DNA of 64,000 nucleotides, from contig CAVSLN010000013.1 in assembly GCA_963728855.1 (NCBI GenBank), forward strand, positions 682,001 through 746,000, written 5' to 3'. Position numbers and translations under genes: made by a program. Origin of the DNA: AC-43 sp963728855 (GTDB taxonomy: Bacteria > Actinomycetota > Actinomycetes > Mycobacteriales > Micromonosporaceae). The notes beneath the pieces were generated by a model. The model was not told the origin of the DNA. It did not search any database and saw only the letters and a list, made by a program, of their open reading frames with translations. Position 1 is the stretch's first letter. Every line of letters starts with the position of its first letter. Positions 1 through 9,283 of this stretch are shown piece by piece.

Positions 1-370
1 CGTCTGTTTGCTCTTGGTCGTCCGGCTCAACCGGTTCGACGATCGGCTCGTTCAATGATCGGACCCTCCACTATGGACGGTAGACCCACAAACTGGCCAG
101 TCCGCCGCCCCTTGGCTGGAGCCTTCCAGCCCGGCCGGGCGGCGTTCCTCGATACACCGCCCGGCCGGGGTCGCATGGCACACGAACCGCTGCCCACGGT
201 CCACCACGGTTTGCCCACCAGGGATGGCCGCTGTCGCGTTCCTGTGCCGTGAATTAGCCTGCCTGGCGGACAATGCTGCGAGTACGGCCAAACACTGCCC
301 TTTCACTGCATGTGCGCTGCTCCGACTAGGCTAGGCTGGACGCGGTTGTCGGCCAAGCCAGGGACATAAC
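1..370. other. Left-edge stretch without a convincing gene
   Basis: Short open frames occur on both strands but none has a ribosome binding site or recognisable product. The last 100 bases upstream of the GTG at 371 are less GC-rich and are the natural place for the promoter of the regulator that follows; I cannot pick out clear -35/-10 hexamers. Confidence 0.5.
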
Positions 371-1780
371 GTGAACCCGGTGCGGAAGTGGTCAGGGCGT
401 GAGACACGCGCGCTGCGCGAAGCGTTGCGTCTCAGTCTTGTGGCCTTTGCCGAACGTTTGGGTGTTGGCGAACGCACCGCGTCGAAATGGGAGGCTGGCG
501 GCAGCACTGTTCACCCCCGGCCCGAAATGCAAGCCGCGCTTGATACCTTGCTACGCCGCGCAGACGACGAGGCACAGATGCGCTTCCACCTGCTGACCGA
601 GTCCGCCACGGAAGTGTTCACATCGAAGTCCACGATGTCAACGACACCCATACCTCGTTGGACTGAAATCGAGAACAGTCGTCCGGGTGGTCGCGCTAGC
701 CTGGATCTGTCCGGACAGGAGGGCTGCGAGCAGCGAGAGGACTCGGCCACGAACCGCCGCGACGCTACCAAATTGGTCGGCACATTATTGGGTGTGGCGT
801 CACCGCCAGCGGTCGACGTGCTGACGCGGCTGGCCGATGGACGACCCCGGCGGTCGTTCAACGCCAAGGAACTCGCTAGCCACGTCGAGCTGGCCGATGC
901 GTTGGGTGGGATGTATCGCAGCGCCGATCCTCGACTCATGCTGCCGATGGCCCGCGCCTACGCCGACAGCTTGCTGGAGGTTCTGGACGACCTCTCGCCG
1001 GGCTCGGTCGTCATCGCCCCTATCGTGGTTGGCGTTCATGCCCAGGTCGGGCTGTGGGCCTGTCACGCCGACCGGCCATCGCTGGCGTACCGCTACTTGG
1101 CCTTGGCCTGCGAGGTCGCCGCCGGCACCGACGACCCGGCCGTGCAGGCACGTGCCATGGGTGCCTTGAGCTATCTGCACTCCTCGGCTCCACGCGGCGG
1201 CCACGGCGGCAACCCTCGTCGGGCGCTCGCGCTGCTCGATGCCGCCCTGGTGAGGGCGGCCACGGCGGATCCGTTCACCCGAGGTTGGCTGGCGACCTGG
1301 CGGGCCGACCAGCACGCGACCATGGGCCATCTCGCCCAGGCCCGAGCTGACGTCGACCTCGCGGCCGACGCGCTCGACCGGGGCGACGACGGCCAGCTCA
1401 TCGGGTTCTTCTCCCGCCGCAACTATGGCTATGGCATGCGCGGCCACCTCGATAGCGTCCGCGCCACTACCCTCGCTCTGGCTGGCGAGAGCGATGACGC
1501 TGAGCGCGCCTTCGTGCACGTGCAGTCGTCGGCCGCCAACATGCGCCGGCGTATCGCCACGTACGGCCACCAGGCGCTTGCCCACGTCGGCAAGGCCGAA
1601 CCCGAGGCAGCCTGTGCTGCCCTGACCCGCTCGGTTGACCTCGCCGTCCGTGAGCATTACGCCATGGGCCTGCGCCGCGCCCACGGCGTACGCGCCCGCT
1701 TCAACCGCGCGTGGTCACCCCTGCCGTGTGTGCGCCAGCTCGATGCACACCTTGCGACGGCGCCCACCGCTGCCGACTGA
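371..1780 (+). CDS. XRE-family helix-turn-helix regulator with TPR-like C-terminal domain
   Basis: A 469-residue cytoplasmic protein. Residues about 10-50 form a Cro/C1-type helix-turn-helix (the stretch ending SKWEAGG is the recognition-helix signature). Residues about 150-460 are Ala/Leu-rich helical pairs that read as tetratricopeptide-like repeats, the common architecture of actinobacterial XRE-TPR regulators that sense a small molecule or peptide. The GTG start at 371 has an AGGGA ribosome site 6-7 bases upstream. It ends seven bases before the GTG of the aldo/keto reductase, so the two are probably co-transcribed and the reductase may be its target or partner; that link is inference. 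Confidence 0.85.
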   Translation: MNPVRKWSGRETRALREALRLSLVAFAERLGVGERTASKWEAGGSTVHPRPEMQAALDTLLRRADDEAQMRFHLLTESATEVFTSKSTMSTTPIPRWTEIENSRPGGRASLDLSGQEGCEQREDSATNRRDATKLVGTLLGVASPPAVDVLTRLADGRPRRSFNAKELASHVELADALGGMYRSADPRLMLPMARAYADSLLEVLDDLSPGSVVIAPIVVGVHAQVGLWACHADRPSLAYRYLALACEVAAGTDDPAVQARAMGALSYLHSSAPRGGHGGNPRRALALLDAALVRAATADPFTRGWLATWRADQHATMGHLAQARADVDLAADALDRGDDGQLIGFFSRRNYGYGMRGHLDSVRATTLALAGESDDAERAFVHVQSSAANMRRRIATYGHQALAHVGKAEPEAACAALTRSVDLAVREHYAMGLRRAHGVRARFNRAWSPLPCVRQLDAHLATAPTAAD

Positions 1781-1787
1781 GCCCATT

Positions 1788-2768
1788 GTGCGGTACACCC
1801 GACTCGGCAGCTCTGGCCTTGCGATCTCCCGCATCGGGCTCGGCATGATGAGCTACGGCGACCCGGACTGGCGCGGCTGGGTATTGGACGAAGCCACCGC
1901 TGAACCGATCGTGCGGCGCGCCGCCGAGGCCGGCATCACCTTCTTCGACACTGGCAACCACTATTCCCACGGCGCCAGCGAACAGATCACCGGCCGGCTG
2001 CTGCGGACCATCTTCAAACGCCGCGACGAGTACGTCATCGCCACCAAGGTCGGCTCCGTTATCGGGCCCGAGCCCCAGCAGCGCGGCCTGTCCCGAAAGC
2101 ACATTCTCACCGCGATTGACGAATCACTGCGCCGCCTCGGCACCGACCACGTCGACCTGTACCAGATCCACCGCTGGGACCCGCGTACCCCTATCGAGGA
2201 AACCGTCCAAACCCTCCACGACCTTGTCCACGCAGGCAAGGTCCGCTACCTCGGTGCCGGCAGCATGTATGCCTGGCAGTTCGCCAAGGCCCACCACACC
2301 GCTCTTCGCTGTGGCGGCCCCGGCTTCATCTCCATGCAGAACCACTACAACCTCATCTACCGCGAGGAAGAACGGGAGATGATCCCCCTGTGCCGCGACC
2401 TCGGCGTCGGGGTCATCCCGTGGAGCCCGCTGGCCCGCGGCCGGCTCACCGGCAGCCGCCATCGCGACGGCGTACCTCGCACGCCCCGCGCCGTCGCCGA
2501 CAACTACGCCCACCAGCTCTACATCAGCGACGACTTCGATATCATCGACACCCTTAACATCATTGCTGCCGAGCGTGCGCTGCCGCCCGCCCAACTCGCT
2601 CTCGCCTGGCTGCTCACCAAGCCCGGCGTGACCGCCCCAATCGTCGGGGCCACCGCCACACATCACGTTGACGATGCGCTGGCCGCCCTCGACGTGACGC
2701 TCACCGACGCCCACCGGGAGCGACTAGAGGCTCCCTACCGGCCTCGAGTGATTCAAGGGCACGAATAG
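1788..2768 (+). CDS. Aldo/keto reductase family oxidoreductase
   Basis: A 326-residue NADPH-dependent aldo/keto reductase (TIM barrel). The family's catalytic tetrad is visible: Asp54 and Tyr59 in FFDTGNHYSHG, Lys87 in IATKV and His129 in DLYQIHRWD. The C-terminal cofactor region (SPLARGRLTG, then PIVGAT) is also present. The length is typical of the YajO/voltage-gated-channel-beta-like branch. The frame is open further upstream inside the regulator gene, but the GTG at 1788 starts exactly where family homology begins (VRYTRLGSSGLAIS) and sits seven bases after the upstream stop, so I chose it. The physiological substrate cannot be told from sequence. The 3' end overlaps the convergent DUF1810 gene. 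Confidence 0.9.
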   Translation: MRYTRLGSSGLAISRIGLGMMSYGDPDWRGWVLDEATAEPIVRRAAEAGITFFDTGNHYSHGASEQITGRLLRTIFKRRDEYVIATKVGSVIGPEPQQRGLSRKHILTAIDESLRRLGTDHVDLYQIHRWDPRTPIEETVQTLHDLVHAGKVRYLGAGSMYAWQFAKAHHTALRCGGPGFISMQNHYNLIYREEEREMIPLCRDLGVGVIPWSPLARGRLTGSRHRDGVPRTPRAVADNYAHQLYISDDFDIIDTLNIIAAERALPPAQLALAWLLTKPGVTAPIVGATATHHVDDALAALDVTLTDAHRERLEAPYRPRVIQGHE

Positions 2769-3279
2769 CGACGCCCGCACTAGGTGTACGACCGCTGGAC
2801 TCGCGGCGGACGAGTAAAGCGCGAGCGCAGCGAGCGACACGCCCGCACCGCGGCGGATGGTTGTTCCAACGTGGGCTGTCTATAAGAGGGCTCCAAGGCT
2901 CATCCAGCACCCGCTGGAATACCAGTTGGCTCGGATCCGCGCGGAGGAACAGTGTCATGGACGAACGGAGCTTCAAGGCATCCGTTAAGCCGAAGATCTG
3001 CTCGGCTGTACGATCAACTATCGACGCCACGATCGCAGCAGACTGTCTCAATCGTGATCCGAGCACATCGTGACGCAGGTAGGCCTGAGCCTCGCCCAAC
3101 GAGCGGATGGCGAATCGGCGGGACATAGCACTGCGCCCAAGGCCGGCGACCTGGGGAAACACGAACCACATCCAGTGGCCTTCTTTGCGTCCGCTAAGCA
3201 ACTCCGCGATGGCTTCCTCGTACATGTCATCTGCGTCCTGTGCCGTGACGAAACGCTCAAGATCGTACGGATCTTCCAC
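2701..3279 (-). CDS. DUF1810 domain-containing protein
   Basis: The N-terminal 125 residues match the DUF1810 family: EDPYDLERFVTAQ, the signature HWMWFVFPQVAGLG and a SLGEAQAYLRHDVLGSRLR helix. The GTG start at 3279 has a GGTGGAGG ribosome site. The family normally ends around 140-155 residues with a short conserved tail after the last helix (FQRVLD). Here that tail is replaced by about 65 Arg/Pro-rich residues that overlap the end of the aldo/keto reductase, so the C-terminus has probably been changed by a frameshift or loss of the normal stop. Function of the family is unknown. Confidence 0.75.
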   Translation of the reverse strand: MEDPYDLERFVTAQDADDMYEEAIAELLSGRKEGHWMWFVFPQVAGLGRSAMSRRFAIRSLGEAQAYLRHDVLGSRLRQSAAIVASIVDRTAEQIFGLTDALKLRSSMTLFLRADPSQLVFQRVLDEPWSPLIDSPRWNNHPPRCGRVARCARALLVRRESSGRTPSAGVAIRALESLEAGREPLVAPGGRR

Positions 3280-3427
3280 CGGTCCTCCACCGGGTAAGTA
3301 CTCGGGAGTCCTGTGAAGGTATGCCGACGGTCGGCGTGACCGGTGTGTAGTGGCGACGCCGTGACGGGATGACGGTGCTGGTGTTAGCCGGGCGGGGTAG
3401 GCCGTGAGGTAGGTCAGGACGGGGCGG

Positions 3428-3994
3428 TTAGAGGTACTGGCCGGTGCGGTTGGTACCGTCGCCGGGCTGACCCGGCTGTCCGGGCGCCAGACCGGCGAGT
3501 CCGGGGGGAAGAGCCGGCCGGGGTCCGCCGCGCATCTGCTCCAACTGCAGCCGGGCGGCCATCTGCTGGGCCACGAGCGCGGCCTGGATGCCGTGGAAGA
3601 GCCCCTCCAGCCAGCCGACCAGCTGAGCCTGTGCGATCCGCAGCTCGGCCTCTGACGGGGTGTGCCCCGGGTCGAAGGGCAACGACAGGCGCTCCAGCTC
3701 ATCGCGCAGCTCCGGCGCCAGGCCGTCCTCCAGCTCGGTGATCGACCGGCGGTGGATCTCGGTCAGCCGCTGCCGGCCGGCCTCGTCGAGCGGAGCCGCC
3801 CGTACCTCCTCGAGCAGTTGCTTGATCATGCTGCCGATCCGCATGACCTTGGCCGGCTGCTCCACCAGGCCGCCGGGATCCTCGCGCTCGCCCTCGCCCT
3901 CCTCGATGGGGACCGACATGGTCCCGACCGGCTGTCCGTCCGGGCCGACCACCACGACGGTCCGCTTCTCGTCAGTCTCCTGCCCATCGGTCAT
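3428..3994 (-). CDS. bpa: Bacterial proteasome activator Bpa
   Basis: A 188-residue protein matching the actinobacterial Bpa/PafE family, a ring-shaped ATP-independent activator of the 20S proteasome. Known features are visible: an acidic disordered N-terminus, the four-helix core beginning near RIGSMIKQLLEEVR and including RLTEIHRRSITELEDGL, a helix containing VGWLEGLFHGIQAALVAQQMAAR, a Pro/Gly-rich linker, and the extreme C-terminal GQYL, the motif that docks into proteasome alpha-ring pockets. The ATG at 3994 has a GGAAGGA ribosome site. Proteasome subunit genes are not in the window. Its presence restricts the host to proteasome-containing actinobacteria. Confidence 0.93.
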   Translation of the reverse strand: MTDGQETDEKRTVVVVGPDGQPVGTMSVPIEEGEGEREDPGGLVEQPAKVMRIGSMIKQLLEEVRAAPLDEAGRQRLTEIHRRSITELEDGLAPELRDELERLSLPFDPGHTPSEAELRIAQAQLVGWLEGLFHGIQAALVAQQMAARLQLEQMRGGPRPALPPGLAGLAPGQPGQPGDGTNRTGQYL

Positions 3995-4049
3995 GGGCCC
4001 ATCCTTCCGCACGCGGCGCCTCGGCCGCACACCGGCAGGGCCGGTCGAG

Positions 4050-5042
4050 CTAGAGGTCGAGGGACCAGTCCTGGCCGACCAGGTCCTTGCCGTAGCTGTG
4101 GTGCGGCTTCTCGGCGACGAGCCGGAAACCGGCGCGCTGGTAGATCCGGCGGGCCTCGGCGAGCACGTCGTTGGTCCACAAGACCATCTGGCGGTACCCG
4201 GCGGAGCGCGCGAACTCGACGCACTCGCCCACCAGCCGCGAGCCGACCCCCATCCCGCGCGCGTCCGGCTCGACGAGCAGCAGGCGCAGCGCAGCCGTGG
4301 TGTCGTCGCGGCGTACGCAGAACACGCAGCCAGCCCGCTCCCCGCCGACCTCGGCGAGCCAGACCCGTTCGCGGGCCGGGTCGTACCCCTCGGCGAAGTC
4401 GGCCACGATCCGTGCCACCAGCGCCTCGAAGCCGGCGTCCCAGCCGTACTCCTCGGCGTAGAGCGCGCCGTGCCGGGCCACCACCCAGCCGTAGTCGCCC
4501 GGCTCCGGACCGCGCAGCGTGACCGACGGCTGATGGGCGCTGCCTTTCCGGTCCAGCCCAAGTGCTGGCCCGCGATGGGCGCTGCCTTTCCGGTCCAGCC
4601 CAAGTGCTGGCCCGCGACGGGACGGCGTGAGCAGCGCCCGGATCGTGGTCATCGCGCCCAGCAGCCGGCGCTGCCCGGCCGTACCGAGCCCGTCCAGCAG
4701 CCGCTGGATCTCCTGTCCGGAGCGCTCGTCGAGGTGCCGGTACGCGTCCTGTCCGGCCTCGGTCAGCCGGATCACCTGCCGCCGGGCGTCCGTCGCCGAC
4801 TGGGCCCGGCGCACCAGCCCGTCGGTCTCGAAGCGGGCCAGCATCCGGCTCACGTACCCGGCGTCCAGGCCGAGCGTGTGGCGCAGGTCGGCGACCTCGG
4901 TGTCGGTACGCTGCGCCAGCTCGAAGAGCACCCGCGCCTCGGTCAGCGAGTACGGGCTACGCAGCAGCTTCTCCTGGAGCACTCCGATCGTGGCGGTGTA
5001 GAAGCGGTTGAACTCCCGTACCTGGGCCACCGGTGACGGCAT
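4050..5042 (-). CDS. MarR-family regulator fused to GNAT acetyltransferase
   Basis: A 330-residue fusion. Residues 1-140 are a MarR winged helix (YSLTEARVLFELAQ, DAGYVSRMLARFE, ATDARRQVIRLTEAG). Residues about 175-325 are a GNAT acetyltransferase with the acetyl-CoA loop DARGMGVGSRLVGECVEFA and a C-terminal YQRAGFRLV. This two-domain layout is a known actinobacterial family. The interdomain linker consists of two exact copies of a 14-residue unit encoded by a 42-bp tandem duplication. The ATG at 5042 has a GGGAAGGGG ribosome site. The divergent intergenic region holds a perfect palindrome that is probably its own operator, so autoregulation and control of the hydrolase at 5103 are likely. Confidence 0.9.
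   Translation of the reverse strand: MPSPVAQVREFNRFYTATIGVLQEKLLRSPYSLTEARVLFELAQRTDTEVADLRHTLGLDAGYVSRMLARFETDGLVRRAQSATDARRQVIRLTEAGQDAYRHLDERSGQEIQRLLDGLGTAGQRRLLGAMTTIRALLTPSRRGPALGLDRKGSAHRGPALGLDRKGSAHQPSVTLRGPEPGDYGWVVARHGALYAEEYGWDAGFEALVARIVADFAEGYDPARERVWLAEVGGERAGCVFCVRRDDTTAALRLLLVEPDARGMGVGSRLVGECVEFARSAGYRQMVLWTNDVLAEARRIYQRAGFRLVAEKPHHSYGKDLVGQDWSLDL
4532..4615. repeat. Perfect 42-bp tandem duplication inside the MarR-GNAT gene
   Basis: Two identical 42-bp units (4532-4573 and 4574-4615) lie end to end at the boundary between the DNA-binding and acetyltransferase domains. Because 42 is a multiple of three the frame is kept and the linker simply gains 14 residues. Each unit is rich in GGCC/CCAGC words and reads as a small insertion rather than typical linker coding sequence. 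Confidence 0.9.
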
Positions 5043-5068
5043 GGCGGACCCCTTCCCGAGCGGTAAAT

Positions 5069-5085
5069 CTTTGACTGAGTCAAAG
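5069..5085. promoter_or_regulatory. Palindromic operator in the marR/hydrolase divergent promoter
   Basis: CTTTGAC-TGA-GTCAAAG is a perfect 7+3+7 palindrome in the 60-bp gap between the MarR-GNAT start (5042, minus) and the hydrolase start (5103, plus). Size, symmetry and position fit a MarR dimer operator. Binding by the neighbouring MarR is inference. Confidence 0.7.
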
Positions 5086-5102
5086 AGTAGTACGGTGACC
5101 GC

Positions 5103-5853
5103 ATGCCCGCCGACCCTCGCGACGTCCTGAGCCGTCCGGCGCGCGAACCCGACCGGACGCTGCGCTACGGCCCCGACCCGAACCAGCTCGCGGACGTCCA
5201 CCTGCCGCCCGACGGCGTGCCCGGGCGCCCGCTCGTGGTGTTCCTGCACGGCGGGTTCTGGATGGCCGGGTGGGACCGGGTGCACGCCCGGCCGCTCGCG
5301 GCCGACCTGGCCGCCCGTGGCTACCCGGTCGCCAGCCTCGAGTACCGGCGTATCGGACAGCCGGGCGGGGGCTGGCGGGGCACCTTCGACGACGTGGCCG
5401 CCGGGGTCGAGGCGGCGGCCGGGCAGCTCGGGCTCGGTACGCCGATCCTGGCCGGGCACTCGGCTGGCGGGCACCTCGCGCTCTGGGTCGCCGGGCGGGT
5501 GCCCGTACGCGGGGTGCTCGCCTTGGCGCCGGTCGCCGACCTGGCCCGCGGGTACGCGCTCGGGCTGGGGGACGGCGCCGTCGAGGCGCTGCTCGGCGGG
5601 GCGCCGGACGAGGTGCCCGACCGGTACGCCTTCGCCGACCCGTACCGGCTCCCGCTACCGTCCGTACCGACCGTGCTCGTGCACGGTACCGAGGACCGTC
5701 CGGTGCCGGTGGAGCTGCAGCCGGGCGTACGCGGCACGTTTAGAGAGTGATGTGCGTCTCTTCGAGCTTCCGGGAGTGGGGCACTTCGCACCGATCGACC
5801 CCGGTTCGGGTGCCTGGGCCGCGGTCCTCGCCGCCCTCGACCAGCTAGCCTGA
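5103..5853 (+). pseudogene. Alpha/beta hydrolase, one frameshift near the 3' end
   Basis: Residues 1-210 read as a small alpha/beta hydrolase of the kynurenine-formamidase/BD-FAE type: oxyanion motif FLHGGFW, nucleophile elbow AGHSAGGHLALW, and the strand preceding the acid residue VLVHGTEDRPVPV. The frame then stops at 5750. The missing end (LFELPGVGHFAPIDP, with the catalytic His in GHF) continues in another frame to 5853. One inserted base around 5725-5745 explains this. It may be a real lesion or a sequencing error. The ATG at 5103 is divergent from the MarR-GNAT gene across a palindromic operator, suggesting the hydrolase is regulated by that protein. Confidence 0.75.
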
Positions 5854-5948
5854 CCTCGCCTTCCCCCGTTGACGCCTGCCGGTAAAGCAGGTAGGAACGC
5901 CAGCGGGCCACGTCGTGAGGCCCGCTCGTGTGGAGAGGATCCAGCTCA

Positions 5949-7134
5949 GTGTCCCACCTCGACCGACGGCAGGTCCTCAAACTGTTCGGCGCGGCCGGGT
6001 TGGCCGCTCCGGCGCTCGCCGCCTGCGGCAGCCCGGCCTCGACCCCCCCGAGCGCACCCGTCCGGGTAGGTTTCCTCGTCCCGCAGTCGGGGTCGAACAA
6101 GAACGTCGGCAACGACATGCTCGCCGGCTTCCAGCTCTACCTCAAGCTGCACGGTGGCCAGCTCGGCGGGCACACCGTGCAGCTGGTCCCCGTCGACGAG
6201 GGGGGCAGCGCCGACACCGGGCGGGCGGCGGTGGACAAGCTGATCAAGGAGAACGGCGTACAGGTGCTGGCCGGGGTCGGCGGGTCGTCCGTGATGACCG
6301 GCATCCGCGACCGGGTCGAGTCGGCGCAGCTGCCGCTGATCGGTACCAACGCCTTGCCGACGACGCTGGGCAGCGTCAAGTACATCTGGTGCACGTCGTA
6401 CGTGAACAACGAGGCGGCCGCGGCGCTCGGCGGTTACCTGGGTAACCAGCAGAGCCAGAGCGTGTACGTCGTCTCCGACGAGTCGACGTACGCGAGCGAG
6501 CAGGTCACCGGCTTCCTCACCGCGTTCAAGGGGCTCGCCAAGCACGCGAGCCTGGCCGGCGACCCGAAGCTGATCCCGCTGGCCGGCAGCTCGGGCACCG
6601 CGCTCGCCTCGTACCTCTCCTCGATCAGGAAGCTCCGGGGCACGCGCGGTGTTCGCGGCCGTGTCGGGTGAGGGGGCCGCGGCGTTCTTCCGGGCGTACC
6701 GCGGCGCCGGCATGACCGCGCCGCTCTACATGCCCGGGTTCGTCACCGAGGGCGCGGCGCTCAAGGACCTCGGCGACACGGCGGCCGGCGTCTACACCTC
6801 GATGAACTACTCGGCCGACCTGGACAACGAGGCGAACCGGATGTTCGTCGCCGAGTACCAGAAGGCGTACAACAGCGTGCCCAGCACGTACGCGGTGGCC
6901 TCGTACGACGCCGGCACCGTACTGGACAAGGCGCTCACGCTGGCCGGCGGGGACATCTCACCGCAGTCGATCAACGCCGGGCTCAGCCGGGTGGGCCAGA
7001 TCGACAGCCCGCGCGGGACCTGGCAGTTCAACCAGAGCCGTCGCCCGCTGCAGCGCTGGTACCTGCGCCAGGTCCGCAAGTTCGGTCAGGTCTACGCGAA
7101 CGTGCAGCTGGGCGACCTCGCTATGCTCGGCTGA
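5949..7134 (+). pseudogene. ABC transporter substrate-binding lipoprotein (branched-chain amino-acid type), frameshifted
   Basis: The N-terminus has a twin-arginine-like segment (DRRQVLKLFGAAG) followed by a lipobox LAAC, so the product is an exported lipoprotein. The body is a periplasmic-binding-protein type 1 fold (VRVGFLVPQSG; LAGVGGSSVMTGIRDRVESA; PLIGTNALPTT). The first frame stops at 6671. The rest (FAAVSGEGAAAFFRAYRGAGM to the C-terminal QLGDLAMLG) continues in the next frame to 7134, so a single extra base near 6640 breaks the gene. GTG 5949 with a GGAGAGGA ribosome site is the likely start. No permease or ATPase genes lie beside it, so the substrate is unknown. Confidence 0.75.
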
Positions 7135-9088
7135 GCGGAGCCGAGCCGGGGTTTGGCTGCGGGCGGGGCTGCGGACGCAGGGCGTAGCCGACCGTGCCGT
7201 GCATCCGTAGCGTCCAGCCGGGCGGTACGTACCGCGCGCACTCCGCCTCGCCGGTCACGCACACGATCGCGTCGACCTGGTCGGGCCGTACGGCCGGCGG
7301 GTGCCCCGGTACGTCACTCTGCAACGCCTCGACGCGGACCCCCGGCAGCAGTACCCACCACGGGTACTCCCACGTGTCGACGCCCTGTACGAGCCCGACC
7401 GTACGGGCACCGGCCGCCCGTACGGGGTCGGCGGCGAACCGGTAGTCCGCCAGCCACTGCGGCCGCCGGTTGAAGCGCGCCTCGGTATGGCTCTCGGTGA
7501 GCACCGAACCGGAGCCGACCAGGCGGCGGGGCCACCCGTACCCGACGGCAAGCCAGCCCGCGCACCCCGCCAACAGCACCGCGCCGGCGGCGACCCAGGC
7601 CCCGACGGCTGCCGCGCGCGGCCTCGGCGCCACGCGGGCCAGCACGCTCTCCAGCCACAGACCGGCGAGCGGCGCGCCGAGCACCAGGACGAACAGGATC
7701 AGCCGGTTGCCCCACGGCTGCCACTTCACCGCGGTGACGTAGAGCAGCAGGACCACCCAGAACACGGCCGCGTACAGCTGTGCCGGGCCGCGCCGCCGCA
7801 CCAGCAGGACGGCCGCGCCGAGCAGGACCAGGATGCCCTGGACGGGAAAGGCGGCCCGGTCCTCGTCGGGCGGCCAGGACAGGGTCGGGAACGCCGGCCC
7901 GCGCCAGCTGATCAGCGGGTCGTCGGGGTCGACGCCGAGCCCGTGCGCGACCGCGGTCACGCCGCCGGAGGCGGCCCGGTCGAGCGGGCCGAACGGGGTC
8001 TCCAGCGCGGTGTACCCGATCTTCAGGGAGTTGACGAGAATCGATGGTGGGTCGTGCCGTTGCATGGTCGTCGACGCGCGCAGCGAGTCCGGGCCGAGCG
8101 GGTTGCCGTACGTGGCGTCCATCCGGGCGAGGAACGGCCCGGCGACGGCCACCGCGACCACGCCGGCCAGCAGCGCGCCGGCCAGCGCGCGTCGCGGGGC
8201 GCGGCGCAGCTGGGCGAGCACCCAGACCAGCAGGAGCGGGACCACAGCGAGCAGGCCGGTCGCCTTGGTCAGCGTGGTCAGGCCGGCGGCGGCGCCGAGC
8301 AGGGCGGCCGACCACGCGGGGGTACGGCGACCCAGCTCGTCGAGCACGAGCGTGCCCACCGCCGCGACCCAGGCCGCGACGACCAGGTCGGTCTGGGTAC
8401 TGGTCGACTCCAGCACCACCAGCGGGGTGGTACCGACGAGAAAGGCGGTGAGCAGCTGGGCCAGGCGGCCGCCGCCGAGCTGCCCGGCGACCCGGGACGC
8501 GACCAGGGCGCAGCCCAGCCCGGCGCACCACTGCAGCAGGTTGTAGAGCGCGTCCCCGCCGGTGAGCAGGCGGAGCTGGAGCAGCAGGTACTCGGCCCCG
8601 GGCGCGATGACGACCTGCCGGTTGATCTGGGTCGCGAACACGGCCACGTCGCGCTGCGCCACCCAGTGCTCGATCTTGGGCAGGTGGTACGTCTGCGAGT
8701 CCCAGTTGTTCGGCGGCGCGACCAGCGCGATGACCAGCTCGGCGAGGACCAGCCCGGCGAGCGCGACCGCGATGGCCCGCTGCGCCCGGGTGGCCGCGTA
8801 CCACAGCCTCGGTTCGGGCCGGGGAAGCGCGCCGTCCCGCCGGTACCGCAGGTACCCGGCCACGGTCGCCAGCCCGAGCGCCACCGACCAGGCCGTCACG
8901 AGCGCGGGTACGGTCAGTGCCCGTACCGCCGAGAGCGCCTCGACCAGCACCGCGGTCCCGGCACCGACCAGCACCGCGGCCCGTACCAGGGCCAGCCGCA
9001 GCGCGCCGAAGACCGGCCCGGCCGGCCGGAGCGCGTACGTGAGCAGCGCGGCGGTGAGCGCTGGCAGCAGGCCCAGGGCGACGAGCAC
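7121..9088 (-). CDS. Polytopic membrane glycosyltransferase, GT39/PMT-like
   Basis: A 655-residue integral membrane protein with at least ten hydrophobic segments. After the first few helices comes an extracytoplasmic loop with an acidic motif (PPNNWDSQTYHLPKIEHW), the arrangement of GT-C glycosyltransferases that use polyprenyl-phosphate sugars. The C-terminal 150 residues are a soluble extracellular domain (QGVDTWEYPWWVLLPG). It overlaps the 3' end of the ABC solute-binding gene by a few bases. The neighbouring sulfotransferase and GT87 genes suggest assembly of a decorated cell-envelope glycan or glycolipid; the sugar and acceptor are unknown. Confidence 0.8.
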   Translation of the reverse strand: MLVALGLLPALTAALLTYALRPAGPVFGALRLALVRAAVLVGAGTAVLVEALSAVRALTVPALVTAWSVALGLATVAGYLRYRRDGALPRPEPRLWYAATRAQRAIAVALAGLVLAELVIALVAPPNNWDSQTYHLPKIEHWVAQRDVAVFATQINRQVVIAPGAEYLLLQLRLLTGGDALYNLLQWCAGLGCALVASRVAGQLGGGRLAQLLTAFLVGTTPLVVLESTSTQTDLVVAAWVAAVGTLVLDELGRRTPAWSAALLGAAAGLTTLTKATGLLAVVPLLLVWVLAQLRRAPRRALAGALLAGVVAVAVAGPFLARMDATYGNPLGPDSLRASTTMQRHDPPSILVNSLKIGYTALETPFGPLDRAASGGVTAVAHGLGVDPDDPLISWRGPAFPTLSWPPDEDRAAFPVQGILVLLGAAVLLVRRRGPAQLYAAVFWVVLLLYVTAVKWQPWGNRLILFVLVLGAPLAGLWLESVLARVAPRPRAAAVGAWVAAGAVLLAGCAGWLAVGYGWPRRLVGSGSVLTESHTEARFNRRPQWLADYRFAADPVRAAGARTVGLVQGVDTWEYPWWVLLPGVRVEALQSDVPGHPPAVRPDQVDAIVCVTGEAECARYVPPGWTLRMHGTVGYALRPQPRPQPNPGSAPLSRA

Positions 9089-9283
9089 CCGCCCAGTAAA
9101 TACGGTCGGCCCCTCCGGGCGGGGCGGCGGGTCAGCGGTACCGGCCGCGCTGGTGGTCGCGGATGTTCCGGTTCGCGCCAGCTCGGCCGGCCGGCGGGTC
9201 AGCTCGGCGAGCCGGGCCGCATAACTTTGTTGCCGGAAACGTGACCCGCGTTACCGGGGCGCGTCGCCGGGCACATCCGGCGT

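Noticed and set aside
7301..9244. Plus-strand open frame of about 650 codons
   Set aside because: It is antisense to a clear polytopic membrane glycosyltransferase, is Arg/Gly/Pro-rich with no family features, and exists because of third-position GC.
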